NCBI GenBank assembly: GCA_016722075.1
Contig: JADKGW010000001.1
Span: 1,302,001-1,366,000 of the forward strand
Reading direction: 5' to 3'
Source of the DNA: Candidatus Kouleothrix ribensis
GTDB lineage: Bacteria; Chloroflexota; Chloroflexia; Chloroflexales; Roseiflexaceae
DNA length: 64,000 nucleotides
Numbering within the stretch: position 1 is the stretch's first letter; every line of letters begins with the position of its first letter. Shown piece by piece: positions 25,843 through 34,779 of this stretch. Made by a program: the position numbers and the translations under genes. The notes under the pieces are model-generated. The model saw only the letters and a program-made list of their open reading frames with translations. It ran no database searches and was not told where the DNA came from.

Positions 25843-26487
25843 CTAGGATACTTGCGCGTTTGGCCGGCCATGTTCAACATATGCCAGGAAGGCCTCGACC
25901 GTGAACGCCGGGTCGCGGTGCAGGGTGTCGGCGAGGGTGATGTGGCTGAGCTGGGCGTACTGCTGCTCGCGGGATACCAGCAGGTGCGGGTAGCAGCGCG
26001 CCAGCGCGGCGAGCGGGGCCTCGTGCGGCAGTGGCTGGAATGTATCATCCCAGAGGATCGGGCGCGGCTGGGCAATATAGTCGCGCACCATCTGGTCGTG
26101 CAGCTGTGGCGAGATGGCCAGATACACGACCGTCGCGACCTGGCGCAGGCGCTCGAGCAGCGTGCGCTCGACATAGATCGCGCTGCCGGTCAGGTCGATC
26201 ACCAGGTCGGGCGGCAGCGCACCGCGCGCGACAGCATTGGCGATCTCGTGCAGGACATCGGCCTCGTGCGCCAGGTAGATCGCGGCGCGCTCGGCGTAGT
26301 GCGGCTCGAACGGCAGCCCCATCCAGGCGCCCAGGTCGTATACCGAGCCGCTGCCCACGTCGAAGTGCGCGCCCAGCCGCTCGGCGATCAGCTCATCGCA
26401 GTGCAGCCAGGTGTAGCCCGCGCCGGCCAGCCGCCCGGCCCACGAGCTCTTGCCGGCGCCCGACATGCCGATCAGTGCGAGGATCAT
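25843..26487 (-). CDS. Small P-loop kinase (shikimate-kinase-like)
   Basis: ATG 26487 gives a product that begins directly with the strand MILALIGMSGAGKSSWAGRLAGAGY, a Walker A motif (GMSGAGKS) at residues 7-14. The 214-residue protein resembles AroK/shikimate-kinase folds at the start (HCDELIAERLG) but lacks the shikimate-binding motifs and has a longer C-terminus, so the substrate is unknown. Its start lies 86 bases downstream of the ABC ATPase stop on the same strand. Confidence 0.8.
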   Translation of the reverse strand: MILALIGMSGAGKSSWAGRLAGAGYTWLHCDELIAERLGAHFDVGSGSVYDLGAWMGLPFEPHYAERAAIYLAHEADVLHEIANAVARGALPPDLVIDLTGSAIYVERTLLERLRQVATVVYLAISPQLHDQMVRDYIAQPRPILWDDTFQPLPHEAPLAALARCYPHLLVSREQQYAQLSHITLADTLHRDPAFTVEAFLAYVEHGRPNAQVS

Positions 26488-26573
26488 GCGCGCTCCGCTG
26501 GGGTGGGGCAAGCCCCTGGTTGTGGCCGCTGCCGGCCACAACGAATCGATTCGCTGAAAGTGCCCGACCTGCC

Positions 26574-27284
26574 CTATCTGGCGAGCGCGCTGCGGTGCTC
26601 TTGCGCAGCGATCTGGCCATCGCGCAGCTGGTACAGGTCGGTGGCGAATGCAGCCGCAGCCGGGTCGTGGGTCGCCATCATCAGCGTCACGCCGTCGTTA
26701 TCGACGAGCGCGCGCAGCAGGCTCAACACCTGCTCACCGGTTTTGCTGTCGAGGTCGCCGGTCGGCTCGTCGGCCAGAATGAGCCTGGGGCGAATGGCCA
26801 GCGCGCGGGCAATTGCCACGCGCTGCTGCTGCCCGCCCGAGAGTTCGTAGGGCCGGTGGTCGATCCAGGCAGTCAGGCCGACCGCCGCGATACAGCGGCG
26901 CACACGCGCGTCCCACTCGGCGCGCGGGATGTCGGCGGCCAGGCGCAGCCCCAGCTCGACATTCTCGTAGGCCGAGGAGGTTGGCAGCAGCGCGAAGCTC
27001 TGGAAGATGAAGCCGATCCGCCGGCGCATGGCCGCCAGCTCGGTGTTGCCGAGTGCGTTCAGCAGCCGGCCCTCGACACCAACCTCGCCGGCAGTGGGCT
27101 GGTCGAGCCCACCAACCAGGTTCAGCAATGTGGTCTTGCCGCTGCCGCTCGGGCCCATCAGCACCACGAACGAGCCTGGACGCACGGTCATGTCGATGCC
27201 GCGCAGCGCGCGAACCTGGCGGTCGTTTACGGCAAAGGTGCGCTCGACGCGCGCGAGGGTGATGATGTCGGTTTGGTTCGTCAT
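26574..27284 (-). CDS. ABC transporter ATP-binding protein (LolD/MacB type)
   Basis: ATG 27284 starts a 236-residue ATPase with the standard order: Walker A GPSGSGKTTLL, Q-loop FIFQSFALLP, signature LSGGQQQRVAIARAL, Walker B RLILADEPTGDLDS, switch His in MMATHDP. The GDLDSKTGEQV tail of Walker B marks the LolD/MacB/FtsE branch that works with FtsX-like permeases. It is the last gene of the minus-strand cluster MFP - FtsX permease - ATPase - ATPase, so the permease may use two different ATPases. Confidence 0.93.
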   Translation of the reverse strand: MTNQTDIITLARVERTFAVNDRQVRALRGIDMTVRPGSFVVLMGPSGSGKTTLLNLVGGLDQPTAGEVGVEGRLLNALGNTELAAMRRRIGFIFQSFALLPTSSAYENVELGLRLAADIPRAEWDARVRRCIAAVGLTAWIDHRPYELSGGQQQRVAIARALAIRPRLILADEPTGDLDSKTGEQVLSLLRALVDNDGVTLMMATHDPAAAAFATDLYQLRDGQIAAQEHRSALAR

Positions 27285-27358
27285 AGTGTACGGTATCAGG
27301 TGGCGCGCAGCCGCGCGCCTGTACGGATAGCAGCGAACAGTGGTGGCGCAGGGTGGCG

Positions 27359-28429
27359 CTACCTGGACCTGGGCCACCAGCGCTTGCGGCCGGGCTTGCC
27401 ATTGCTGCGCTCGGCTGTAGGCAGCGGGTCGCTGCTGTACAGGCTGCGATACAGCGCATCGCCGGCCGGCTCGCGGTCGGCCGGCGCATCGGCCTCGGCG
27501 CGGTCGTCGTCGCCTGGGCGAATCAGAATGCCGCCATCGACCAGCTCGACCCGCGCGCGCCGGCCGATCCCGGCGAGTGTGCGCTGATCGCCCGGCAGCT
27601 GCAGCCGCCCGGCACTATCGAGCACCACCAGCTCTTGCGATCGAGCGGGATGTTGCGCCTGCAAGGTTGCGGGATCGCTGTCGCTGGCCTGGCCATTGTG
27701 CATGGTTAGCTGCTCACTCTCGACCTTGATCGTCTCGGTGCTGGTGCGCCCGTCGCGGATGGCCACCACCCGGTCGGCCTGCTGGGCCACGCGCGGGTCG
27801 TGCGTCACCAGTGCGATCGTCAGCCCGTAGCGGTCGCGCAGATCGTGCAGCAGCTTGAGGATCATCTGGGCGGTCGGCCAGTCGACCTCGCCGGTAGGCT
27901 CGTCGGCCAGCAGGATGGTCGGCTTGTTTGCCAGCGCGCAGGCAATTGCGATGCGCTGCTGCTGCCCGCCCGAGAGCTGGGTTGGCTTCTGGCCGGCGTA
28001 CTCGTGCATACCCACGGCCTCGAGCAGCTCGAGCGCCCAGGCGCGGCGCTCGCGCAGCCCGCGGCCGGCCAGCGTCATCAGCAGCTCGATATTCTCGCGC
28101 GCCGTCAGGTAGGGCAGCAGGTTGCGGGTGGTCTGCTGCCACACGAAGCCGACCTGCTCGCGGCGATAGTTGGTCAGCTCGGCCTGGCTGAGCTTCAGCA
28201 GGTTCTGGCCATCGACCTCGAGCCTGCCGGCCGAGGGGCGATCAAGCCCACCCAGCGCGCTGAGGAACGTCGACTTACCCGAGCCAGATGGCCCGACCAG
28301 CGCGAGCATCTCGCCGCGCGCGATCTCGATGTCGAGGCCCTGAAGCGCAACTACTTCGAGGTCGGCCACCTGAAAGATCTTGACCAGGCCAGCGGCGATG
28401 ATGAAATGTTCGTTGGTGTGTTCAGTCAT
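27359..28429 (-). CDS. ABC transporter ATP-binding protein with C-terminal AbrB-like domain
   Basis: The 356-residue protein has a complete LolD/MacB-type ATPase in residues 1-230: Walker A GPSGSGKST (46-54), signature LSGGQQQ (152-158), Walker B LLADEPTGEVD (173-183), switch His in LVTHDP. After a 35-residue linker, residues 266-305 (LVVLDSAGRLQLPGDQRTLA, then GIGRRARVELVDGGILIRP) match the swapped-hairpin AbrB pattern of transition-state regulators and antitoxins. A basic, disordered tail follows (GKPGRKRWWPRSR). AbrB-like domains dimerise and usually bind DNA; here the domain may stabilise the ATPase dimer. This assignment is by eye. Confidence 0.85.
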   Translation of the reverse strand: MTEHTNEHFIIAAGLVKIFQVADLEVVALQGLDIEIARGEMLALVGPSGSGKSTFLSALGGLDRPSAGRLEVDGQNLLKLSQAELTNYRREQVGFVWQQTTRNLLPYLTARENIELLMTLAGRGLRERRAWALELLEAVGMHEYAGQKPTQLSGGQQQRIAIACALANKPTILLADEPTGEVDWPTAQMILKLLHDLRDRYGLTIALVTHDPRVAQQADRVVAIRDGRTSTETIKVESEQLTMHNGQASDSDPATLQAQHPARSQELVVLDSAGRLQLPGDQRTLAGIGRRARVELVDGGILIRPGDDDRAEADAPADREPAGDALYRSLYSSDPLPTAERSNGKPGRKRWWPRSR

Positions 28430-28431
28430 TG

Positions 28432-28638
28432 TTAGTTTTGAATGTCGAGTGTTGAGTTTTGAGTTCGAGACTGATAGTTTTGAATGTCGAGTGTTGAGTT
28501 TTGAGTTCGAGACTGAGCAGCTCAGAACTCACCGTTAGTTTTGAATGTCGAGTGTTGAGTTTTGAGTTCGAGACTGATAGTTTTGAATGTTGAGTGTTGA
28601 GCTCGAGCAACTCAGAACTCAACACTCAGAACTCAAAA
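28432..28638. repeat. Tandem 42-base repeats between permease and ATPase genes
   Basis: Four copies of a 42-base unit containing AGTTTTGAATGTCGAGTG and TTGAGTTTTGAGTTCGAG, the second and third separated by 22 extra bases. The complementary strand motif (AACTCAGAACTCAACACTC) appears at the downstream end, so the array can fold back on itself. A related motif (AACACTCAACACTCAACAC) is at about 50,960. Any open frame through it is low-complexity. Confidence 0.85.
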
Positions 28639-28641
28639 CTT

Positions 28642-31527
28642 TTAGTTGGCGTCGCCCAGCTTGACGGCCTGGAACAGGCGCATGCGCGCGATGATCCACG
28701 CCAGCGCCAGCAGCGTTGTCAGCAGCGCCAGCGCGAATACCGCATAGATGATCGACACCTGCGCCCAGGCGATCTGGGGCGGGTAGGCCGGCGTGCCGGG
28801 GTGTGGCCCCGCGCCGACTTGCAGCAGCGGCACCACCAGCTGCGCGGCCAGCAGCCCGATGCCGGTGCCGGCGCCAATGCCGGCCGCCACCAGCAGCACC
28901 TGCTCGATCGCCAGCTCGATCGCCACCTGCGCGCCCGACATGCCCAGCGCACGCAGCACACCTAGCTCGATCGCGCGCCGCCGCGCGGTGATCAGCGCCG
29001 AGAGCAGGAAGCCCAGCAGCGTCAGGCCGCCGGCAGCGATAAAGCCGACCGACAGCAGCCCGAATAGGCCCTGGCGCTTGGGCTGGGTCTGCTCATCAAG
29101 GATGAGCGTAGCGGCGTCGCGCGCGTCGAGCACAGCGATGCCCAGCTTGCGCACGCCGCCGACAATCTCATCGACTCGGGCGCCCGGCTCGCGCGCGATC
29201 CACACATCGTAGGGATACTGGCCGCTCATCTCGTCGAAGATATAGTCGAGGTTGGCCACCAGGATCGGCCCATCCTGCGGGTAGAAGCCCGGCCACAGGT
29301 CGAACGTGCCGATGATCTTGAACGTGATGGTGCGCTGGTCGTCGGCGATCTTCACCAGCGCCGGCAGCGGGTCGCCGATCTTGGGGCCTTTGGCCAGCAC
29401 GTCTTTGCTCACCAGTACGCCGTCGTAGTTCTGTGCGAGCATGTTCATAAGCGCGCCCAGCGACTGCCCGCCGCCCCAGCTGCGCTCGAAGCGCGGGATG
29501 ACCTTGGGGAAGTCGACCCGGTCGATGCCGACCAGCTGGGCGCGTGGTGCGCTGCCACCCAGCTGGATCGATACGTCGGGGTAGCTGCCGACGCGCGTGG
29601 CGGCGGTGATGCCCGGCACGTTCAGGTGATCTTTGACCGGCACGAACAGGAAGCGCGGCTCCTTCTGAATATCGCGGCGGGGCGGTGGGTTGCCGCCGGG
29701 TTGATTGCCGCCCTGCGTGCGCTGCTCGGTGCTCTGGCCGGTTTCGAGCAGCTGGGTATACGCACCGACCTGGTAGCTCACGGCAGTGCGCAGCGCGCCG
29801 TCGATCGTGGCGGCCATCGAGGCGCTGAACGCCGCCAGGCTGAGCGTGAGGATCAGCAGCAGCAGCGGGCCGCGGTAGGCGCTGGGCTGGCGCGCCAGCG
29901 TGCGCAGCGCCACCAGCGGCGCAACCCAGTTTGGGCGGCGGGCCAGCCGCGCCAGCAGCTCGAGCAGCAGCGGGATGAGCCGCACTGCCAGCAGGCCCAG
30001 CGCGAAGCAGAACAGCATCGGCAGGAGCAGCAGCAGCGGGTTCGAGAATGGGTCGGCGCCGCGTGCCGCGCCGAGCTGTAGCCCGCCGGTGCGGCGTAGC
30101 TGGTAGATGCCGTAGGTTGCGATGATCAGCAGCACGATATCGAGGAAGAAGCGCTGCCAGAACGGCGGGCGCAGCGTACGCGCGGCCTGCTGCTGCTCGT
30201 CGACCAGGGTGCGGCGCGCGGCCACCAGCGCCGGCAGCAGCGCGGCCGCCAGCGCCAGCGCCACTGCCACCACGCCGAAGCGCAGGCTGTCCCAGGTCAG
30301 CGCCAGCGGCAGCGCCGGCGCGTCGTTGGTGAGCTGGAGGAACGAGCGCGTGCGGCCCATCACCTGCGCGAACAGCAGCCCCAGCCACGGCCCGATCGCC
30401 AGGGCAATCGCGCCCATCAGCAGCCACTCGATGATGTAGATGCCGATGATCTGCACATTGCGCACGCCGCGAGTCTTGAGCAGCGCGATCTCGCCGCGCT
30501 GGCGGCTCACCAGCAGCGCAGCCACCAGCCCGGCGAAATAGAGCACCAGCCCGAGGATCGGCGCGCTGAACACGAACAGCTGTAGGACGAGCGCCTGGGC
30601 ATCCTGGCGGTAGCGCACCAGCGAGTCGCGCGGGCTCTGCTCGAGCTTAAGGCCTGCCACCAGGCCGGCCGCCTGCGCGCTGGCCGAGTCGATCCGTGCC
30701 AGCAGCGGCGCGGCCTGGGCTGCCGAGAGGCTGGCGCCATTCAGGCGTGCGAACCACAGCGCCAGGCCAACCTCGTTCTTCAGGTAGGCCGCCACTGGCC
30801 CGGTGAAGGTTGCCTCGGGCACCAGCACCACATCCTTGAGTGCGTTGGGCTGGTAGAACCAGGCCGGATCCTGGCTGTTGACCGGCGCCCACAGGCCCAC
30901 GATCTTGATCGAGATCGAGGCGACCTTGCCGCCGATCGTGCCAACCAGTGAAAACTGGTCGCCGACATTAATACCGATCTCGTCGGCCAGGTCGCGCATG
31001 ATCATGACCTGGATGGGCGGGCTGCCGGGCTTGATCTCGGCGCTGGATGGCTGTGGCGCGGCGCCGTCGACGATCGTGATCTGCTGATCCATGCCGCCGA
31101 GGAAGCCAAGTGTGACATTTTTCAGGAACGGGTTGCTGGCGCCGGCTGCCGGCGGCAACAGCATACGCAGTGGGTCGGTGCGCACATGGCGCGCCAGCCC
31201 CTGCAGCGGCAGATCGAGCCGGGCCATGCCTGGGCCGCTCAGGAAGTCGTCGGCTGGCTTGACGCGGCTCCAATCGAGTGCGCCTTTGCTCGAGCCGATG
31301 TAGCGGAACAGCAGCGCGAACGCCGAGCGGTTGGTCTGCTGCTCTTGCTGAGCAAGCGTGCTCTTGAGCAGGCGCAGGCTGGCGCCTTCGGCGTAGATCG
31401 GCACGCTCACCGAGAGCGCCACCGCCGCCAGCAGTGCCACGATCGCGCAGAGCGCCAGGCCAACGTTCGCGCGGAGCCGCTTCAGCGCGGTTGTCAGCAC
31501 CGAGAGGATTGTCCAGAGTAGGTTCAT
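28642..31527 (-). CDS. FtsX/MacB-type ABC transporter permease
   Basis: The 961-residue protein starts with a membrane helix (ANVGLALCAIVALLAAVALSVSV) followed by a large extracytoplasmic domain. A first FtsX block of membrane helices lies around residues 310-470 (LFVFSAPILGLVLYFAGLVAALLVSRQRGEIALLKTRG), then a second extracytoplasmic domain and a C-terminal FtsX block (FIAAGGLTLLGFLLSALITARRRAIELGVLRALGMS). FtsX-type permeases with long periplasmic regions move lipids, lipoproteins or peptides rather than sugars. The gene follows the MFP adaptor gene, with the palindrome array and IS between. Confidence 0.93.
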   Translation of the reverse strand: MNLLWTILSVLTTALKRLRANVGLALCAIVALLAAVALSVSVPIYAEGASLRLLKSTLAQQEQQTNRSAFALLFRYIGSSKGALDWSRVKPADDFLSGPGMARLDLPLQGLARHVRTDPLRMLLPPAAGASNPFLKNVTLGFLGGMDQQITIVDGAAPQPSSAEIKPGSPPIQVMIMRDLADEIGINVGDQFSLVGTIGGKVASISIKIVGLWAPVNSQDPAWFYQPNALKDVVLVPEATFTGPVAAYLKNEVGLALWFARLNGASLSAAQAAPLLARIDSASAQAAGLVAGLKLEQSPRDSLVRYRQDAQALVLQLFVFSAPILGLVLYFAGLVAALLVSRQRGEIALLKTRGVRNVQIIGIYIIEWLLMGAIALAIGPWLGLLFAQVMGRTRSFLQLTNDAPALPLALTWDSLRFGVVAVALALAAALLPALVAARRTLVDEQQQAARTLRPPFWQRFFLDIVLLIIATYGIYQLRRTGGLQLGAARGADPFSNPLLLLLPMLFCFALGLLAVRLIPLLLELLARLARRPNWVAPLVALRTLARQPSAYRGPLLLLILTLSLAAFSASMAATIDGALRTAVSYQVGAYTQLLETGQSTEQRTQGGNQPGGNPPPRRDIQKEPRFLFVPVKDHLNVPGITAATRVGSYPDVSIQLGGSAPRAQLVGIDRVDFPKVIPRFERSWGGGQSLGALMNMLAQNYDGVLVSKDVLAKGPKIGDPLPALVKIADDQRTITFKIIGTFDLWPGFYPQDGPILVANLDYIFDEMSGQYPYDVWIAREPGARVDEIVGGVRKLGIAVLDARDAATLILDEQTQPKRQGLFGLLSVGFIAAGGLTLLGFLLSALITARRRAIELGVLRALGMSGAQVAIELAIEQVLLVAAGIGAGTGIGLLAAQLVVPLLQVGAGPHPGTPAYPPQIAWAQVSIIYAVFALALLTTLLALAWIIARMRLFQAVKLGDAN

Positions 31528-31538
31528 TGTGTACTGTA

Positions 31539-31900
31539 AGGGCGCGATGGTCGTGCCCCTATCTATGGGTCACGATGTATCGTGCCCTGATGCCGATGCG
31601 GGGGCGCGATGGTCGTGCCCTGTGGGGCGCGATGGTCGTGCCCTGTGGGGCGCGATGTATCGTGCCCCTACCGTGCCCTATGGGATGGGGCACGATGTAT
31701 CGTGCCCCTACCGTGTTGGGGCACGATGTATCGTGTCCCTACCGTGTGCCCTATGGGATGTGGGGCACGATGTATCGTGCCCCTACCGTGCTATGGGATG
31801 TGCCCCATCCCATAGGGCACGATACATCGTGCCCTATGGGATGGGGCACGATACATCGTGCCCTATGGGATGTGGGGCACGATGTATCGTGCCCCTACTA
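31539..31900. repeat. Array of GGGCACGATGTATCGTGCCC-type palindromes
   Basis: About eleven imperfect copies of a self-complementary unit with 9-base arms (GGGCACGAT and ATCGTGCCC) and a 2-base centre, separated by short CTACCGTG or CTATGGGATGTG linkers. Two adjacent copies are inverted (ATACATC centre). The leftmost copies carry GGTCG in place of GTATCG. A truncated copy continues at 32,943-32,965 beyond the inserted IS. The array lies between the MFP and permease genes. Confidence 0.9.
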
Positions 31901-32942
31901 GGGCGATGTGCTAGTTAGATAACTTGACATATTGGTCTCCAGGTGCTAAAGATTGACGGTCTGACGATCAACCTTTAGCCCTGGAGAACTGCGATGATAA
32001 CCGATTTTGATGACTTCTGCACCTGGATGTTCGTGCTGATTGACGACATCTGGCAGGTGATCGGCCCCTTGTACCGCCGACCCGGTCCGGTAAGTGATTG
32101 TTCGGATAGTGAACTGCTGACTATGGCGATTGTCGGCGAGTGCCGGGAATGGGATAAGGAGACCAATCTGATTGGCGAGTGGCAAAATTATCGGCATCTG
32201 TTCCCCGTCATTCCTGAGCGAACACGCTTCAATCGGCGCCGTCGCAATTTGATGGGGGCGATCGATCACCTGCGCCGCATGGTGCTGCGGGTGCTGGATG
32301 TGGCGCAGGACGGGCAATGCGTCATTGACAGCTTGCCCGTGCCGGTGGTGCAGTTCCATCTGGTGCCGGCTTCGACGGGCGACTGGGATGCCCACGGTGC
32401 CGCGTTTGGGCGGTGTGCCACGAAAAAGCAGACCATTTATGGCTATCGGTTGCACCTGCTGATTACGCTTGGCGGCGCGATCGTGGACTTCGAACTGACC
32501 AGTGCCAATGCCGATGACCGCGATGCTGCCCGCGACATGTTGCCCTCCCATCCAGGGTTGACGGTGATTGGCGATAAAGGCTACATCAGTGCCGAATTGG
32601 CCGCACAGTTGTGGGAGCAGTACCGGATTCGCTTGCTGACATTGCCACGGGCCAATCAGCACGACCAACTCCCGCCGGAGGTGCGGCGGCTGATCAATCA
32701 AGTCCGCCAGATTATTGAGACGGTGAATGATCAACTGACCGAGCAATTCCAGATTGAGACCAATCACGCACAGAGCTTTTGGGGGCTGTGTGCGCGCTTG
32801 TCCACCAAGTTGACCGCCCATACGTTGTGTCTCTATCTCAATCGGTTGCTTGGCAACCCGGAATGGTTGCGCATTAAGGCACTCGCATTTCCGAACATCC
32901 GTGCGTAATTGGATGATTTTTAACTAGCACATCGCCCTACTA
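31896..32942 (+). mobile_element. IS982-family insertion sequence, complete, with 5-bp target duplication
   Basis: Terminal inverted repeats begin GGGCGATGTGCTAGTTA at 31901 and are complementary at 32921-32937. TACTA is duplicated on both sides (31896-31900 and 32938-32942), and the element proper is 1037 bp. The insertion is inside the GGGCACGAT palindrome array and splits one of its linkers. Because TA is also shared just outside each repeat, the exact boundary could shift by two bases. The intact ends, intact transposase and exact target duplication suggest recent arrival. Confidence 0.9.
31994..32908 (+). CDS. IS982-family transposase
   Basis: The 304-residue DDE transposase has its catalytic residues in CVIDSLPVPV (first Asp), VIGDKGYISAEL (second Asp) and QIIETVNDQLTEQF (Glu), the pattern of the IS982 family. 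The N-terminal domain has CSDSELLTMAIVGE and RTRFNRRRRNL, also typical. The frame is intact. The composition is slightly less GC-rich than its neighbours. It fills most of the element and catalyses its transposition. Confidence 0.92.
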   Translation: MITDFDDFCTWMFVLIDDIWQVIGPLYRRPGPVSDCSDSELLTMAIVGECREWDKETNLIGEWQNYRHLFPVIPERTRFNRRRRNLMGAIDHLRRMVLRVLDVAQDGQCVIDSLPVPVVQFHLVPASTGDWDAHGAAFGRCATKKQTIYGYRLHLLITLGGAIVDFELTSANADDRDAARDMLPSHPGLTVIGDKGYISAELAAQLWEQYRIRLLTLPRANQHDQLPPEVRRLINQVRQIIETVNDQLTEQFQIETNHAQSFWGLCARLSTKLTAHTLCLYLNRLLGNPEWLRIKALAFPNIRA

Positions 32943-32959
32943 TGGGATGTATCGTGCTC

Positions 32960-34576
32960 CTACTGGCCGACGACGACGTCGCCCTCTTTCAGCCCATCGA
33001 CGATCTCGATCTTGTCGTCGGTCTCGATGCCGGTTTTGATCGTCACGCGGCGCTCGCGCTCACCCTCGCGCACCACCACGAAGCGGCGCCCCTCGAAGGC
33101 GCGGATGGCGTCGGGCGGTAGCCACAGCACGCTATCTTTTCGCTCGAGCACGATCCGAATTTTGACGATCGTCACGCCGGCTTCGATCTGCTGGCCCTTG
33201 AGATCGAGGAACTTGAAGCGCGTGGTGCGGTCGCGCTCTTGCACCGTGCCGCTGCCGCCCGAGCCGTAGGGCGCGGGCATCTGGCGGATCACCGCCGGGA
33301 TGATCACGTCGGGGCGCGCCAGCAAAGCCAGCTCGGCCGGCTGGCCCTCGGACAGCTGCTTCATCTGCTCGGCGCCTAGCTCGGCGGCTACCTCGAGGTT
33401 CGACGGATCGGCGATCTCGACCACCGGGTCGAAGGCGGTGATCGTATCGCCTTCGCTGATGCTGAGCGCCAGCAGCTCGCCATTCTGCGGTGCCACAATC
33501 CGGCCGTCGTCGACTTTTTTCTGAGCCTTTTCGAGCCGGCGCTGGGCATCTTCAACCGCCTTAATCTCGGTGTTGAAGCTGCCGGTCTTGGCTTCGTCGA
33601 GCGCCAGCTGGGCGGCCTCGACTTTGCGCTGGGCGTCGAGCAGGTCTTTGTTGCTCTTGCCCTTGAGCAGGTTGTCGAGCTTGCGCTGGGCGTCGATCAC
33701 CTTCTGGTTGGCCAGGGTATTGTTGGTCACCTCGCCCTCGCGGGCCTTATCGAGCTCGCGCTGGGCTGCACTAACCGCGCGCTCGGCGTCGCGCAGCGCG
33801 CGCTCGGCCTGGGTCAGCGCGGTCTGGTAGGCCGCCTTCTGCTCGTCGGTCAGCTTATTCGGCGTCGACTTACCGGTGATCGGGTCGACAATGCGCGGCT
33901 GCTTGGGGTCGGTGCCATACTTCTGTGCCCAGTCGTTCTCCCAGAAGGCTTTGGTATAGGCATCCTGCTGGTCTTTCAGCGCCTCGGTGGCCTTCAGCAA
34001 ACTATACTCGGCGCCGGTCTTGGCCTCCGAGCCGGTGGCGCCGGTACTGCGGGCCTCGCGCTGGGCATCTTCCAGCTCTTGCTGGGCCTTGCGGATCGGG
34101 TCGTTCTCGCCGCCGGGCAACACCTGCGCAAGATCTTCCTGGGCCTGCTGAAGATCGAGCTCGGCCTGCTGGATCTTTTTCTGCTGGGCCTTCTGGGCAT
34201 TCTCGAGGTCGCGCTTGGATTGCACCAGCCCATCCTGGGCCTGGCGCAGCTCGTCGATCTGCTCGTCTTGCTGGAGCTCGGCGATCACATCGCCCTGCTT
34301 GACGACATCGCCGCGCTGGAAGCCGACGGTGTTGACGCGGCCCTCGCGCTTGAACGAGAGCTGGGTCAGGTCAACCGGCGTCACGCGGCCGTTGATCTCG
34401 AGCACGCGGTCGATCGCGCCGCGCTGCACCTTGTAGGTCGGCCGCTCGAGCGCCGGGTCGGGCGGGAGTGGCGTGGGTGTGGCTGGCTCTGGCTGGTTGG
34501 TGGCCGAGCCACTGCCGCATGCGGCCAGGATCGGCAGCATCAGCGCGGCAAGCAGCAGGGCAGTTATCCATCTCAT
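32960..34576 (-). CDS. Membrane fusion (HlyD/MacA-type) adaptor lipoprotein
   Basis: The 538-residue protein has a lipoprotein signal (LMLPILAACGS, lipobox LAAC), an N-terminal beta domain (GRVTPVDLTQLSFKREGRVNTV and VVKQGDVIAEL, a lipoyl-type hairpin), an unusually long coiled-coil region of about 200 residues rich in Gln, Lys and Glu (repeats such as LENAQKAQQKKIQQAELDLQ), the second half-lipoyl (DDGRIVAPQNGELLAL), and C-terminal beta barrels (LWLPPDAIRAFEGRRFVVVREG). It would link the FtsX permease to the cell surface. The first of the export genes on the minus strand, it is 384 bp before the array. Confidence 0.92.
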   Translation of the reverse strand: MRWITALLLAALMLPILAACGSGSATNQPEPATPTPLPPDPALERPTYKVQRGAIDRVLEINGRVTPVDLTQLSFKREGRVNTVGFQRGDVVKQGDVIAELQQDEQIDELRQAQDGLVQSKRDLENAQKAQQKKIQQAELDLQQAQEDLAQVLPGGENDPIRKAQQELEDAQREARSTGATGSEAKTGAEYSLLKATEALKDQQDAYTKAFWENDWAQKYGTDPKQPRIVDPITGKSTPNKLTDEQKAAYQTALTQAERALRDAERAVSAAQRELDKAREGEVTNNTLANQKVIDAQRKLDNLLKGKSNKDLLDAQRKVEAAQLALDEAKTGSFNTEIKAVEDAQRRLEKAQKKVDDGRIVAPQNGELLALSISEGDTITAFDPVVEIADPSNLEVAAELGAEQMKQLSEGQPAELALLARPDVIIPAVIRQMPAPYGSGGSGTVQERDRTTRFKFLDLKGQQIEAGVTIVKIRIVLERKDSVLWLPPDAIRAFEGRRFVVVREGERERRVTIKTGIETDDKIEIVDGLKEGDVVVGQ

Positions 34577-34719
34577 GGTCGTGTATCCTGCTCGTGTGCC
34601 GCACGCGGCGGCGAGACGTATGCCGGTGGGTGGTAGGTTGTAGCCCGTGCCGTCATTGTACCAGTTTCTTCTCGTAGGGGCACATGCTCGTTACGTGCAG
34701 GGCGCTATGGCATCTTTGT

Positions 34720-34758
34720 GGGTTCGGTTTTACACTCGCCGCGCGCAAAACCGAACCC
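34720..34758. terminator. Perfect hairpin between double SBP gene and MFP gene
   Basis: Twelve-base arms GGGTTCGGTTTT and AAAACCGAACCC, with a 15-base loop containing CTCGCCGCGCGC, lie 22 bases after the SBP stop and upstream of the MFP ATG. The stem-loop organisation resembles the other hairpins in this window (loop around CGCTCGC). It may terminate or attenuate transcription into the MFP gene. Confidence 0.55.
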
Positions 34759-34779
34759 GTGCGAACCGCAATGTGCCAT

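Noticed and set aside
26031..27587. 518-codon open frame opposite kinase and ABC ATPase genes
   Set aside because: It crosses two recognised genes on the other strand and has no domain signal.
28422..28625. 67-codon frame in the tandem repeats
   Set aside because: The peptide simply reads the 42-base repeat (Leu-Asn-Thr-Gln-His-Ser-Lys pattern) and overlaps the ATPase gene start.
31539..31900. Possible CRISPR array
   Set aside because: The repeat is fully self-complementary, spacers are short and not unique, unit lengths vary, and no cas gene is nearby.
31434..31918. Overlapping open frames through the palindrome array, with repeated Met-Tyr-Arg-Ala-Pro-type peptides
   Set aside because: They arise from the repeated palindromic DNA in several frames at once, without a ribosome site or any family resemblance.
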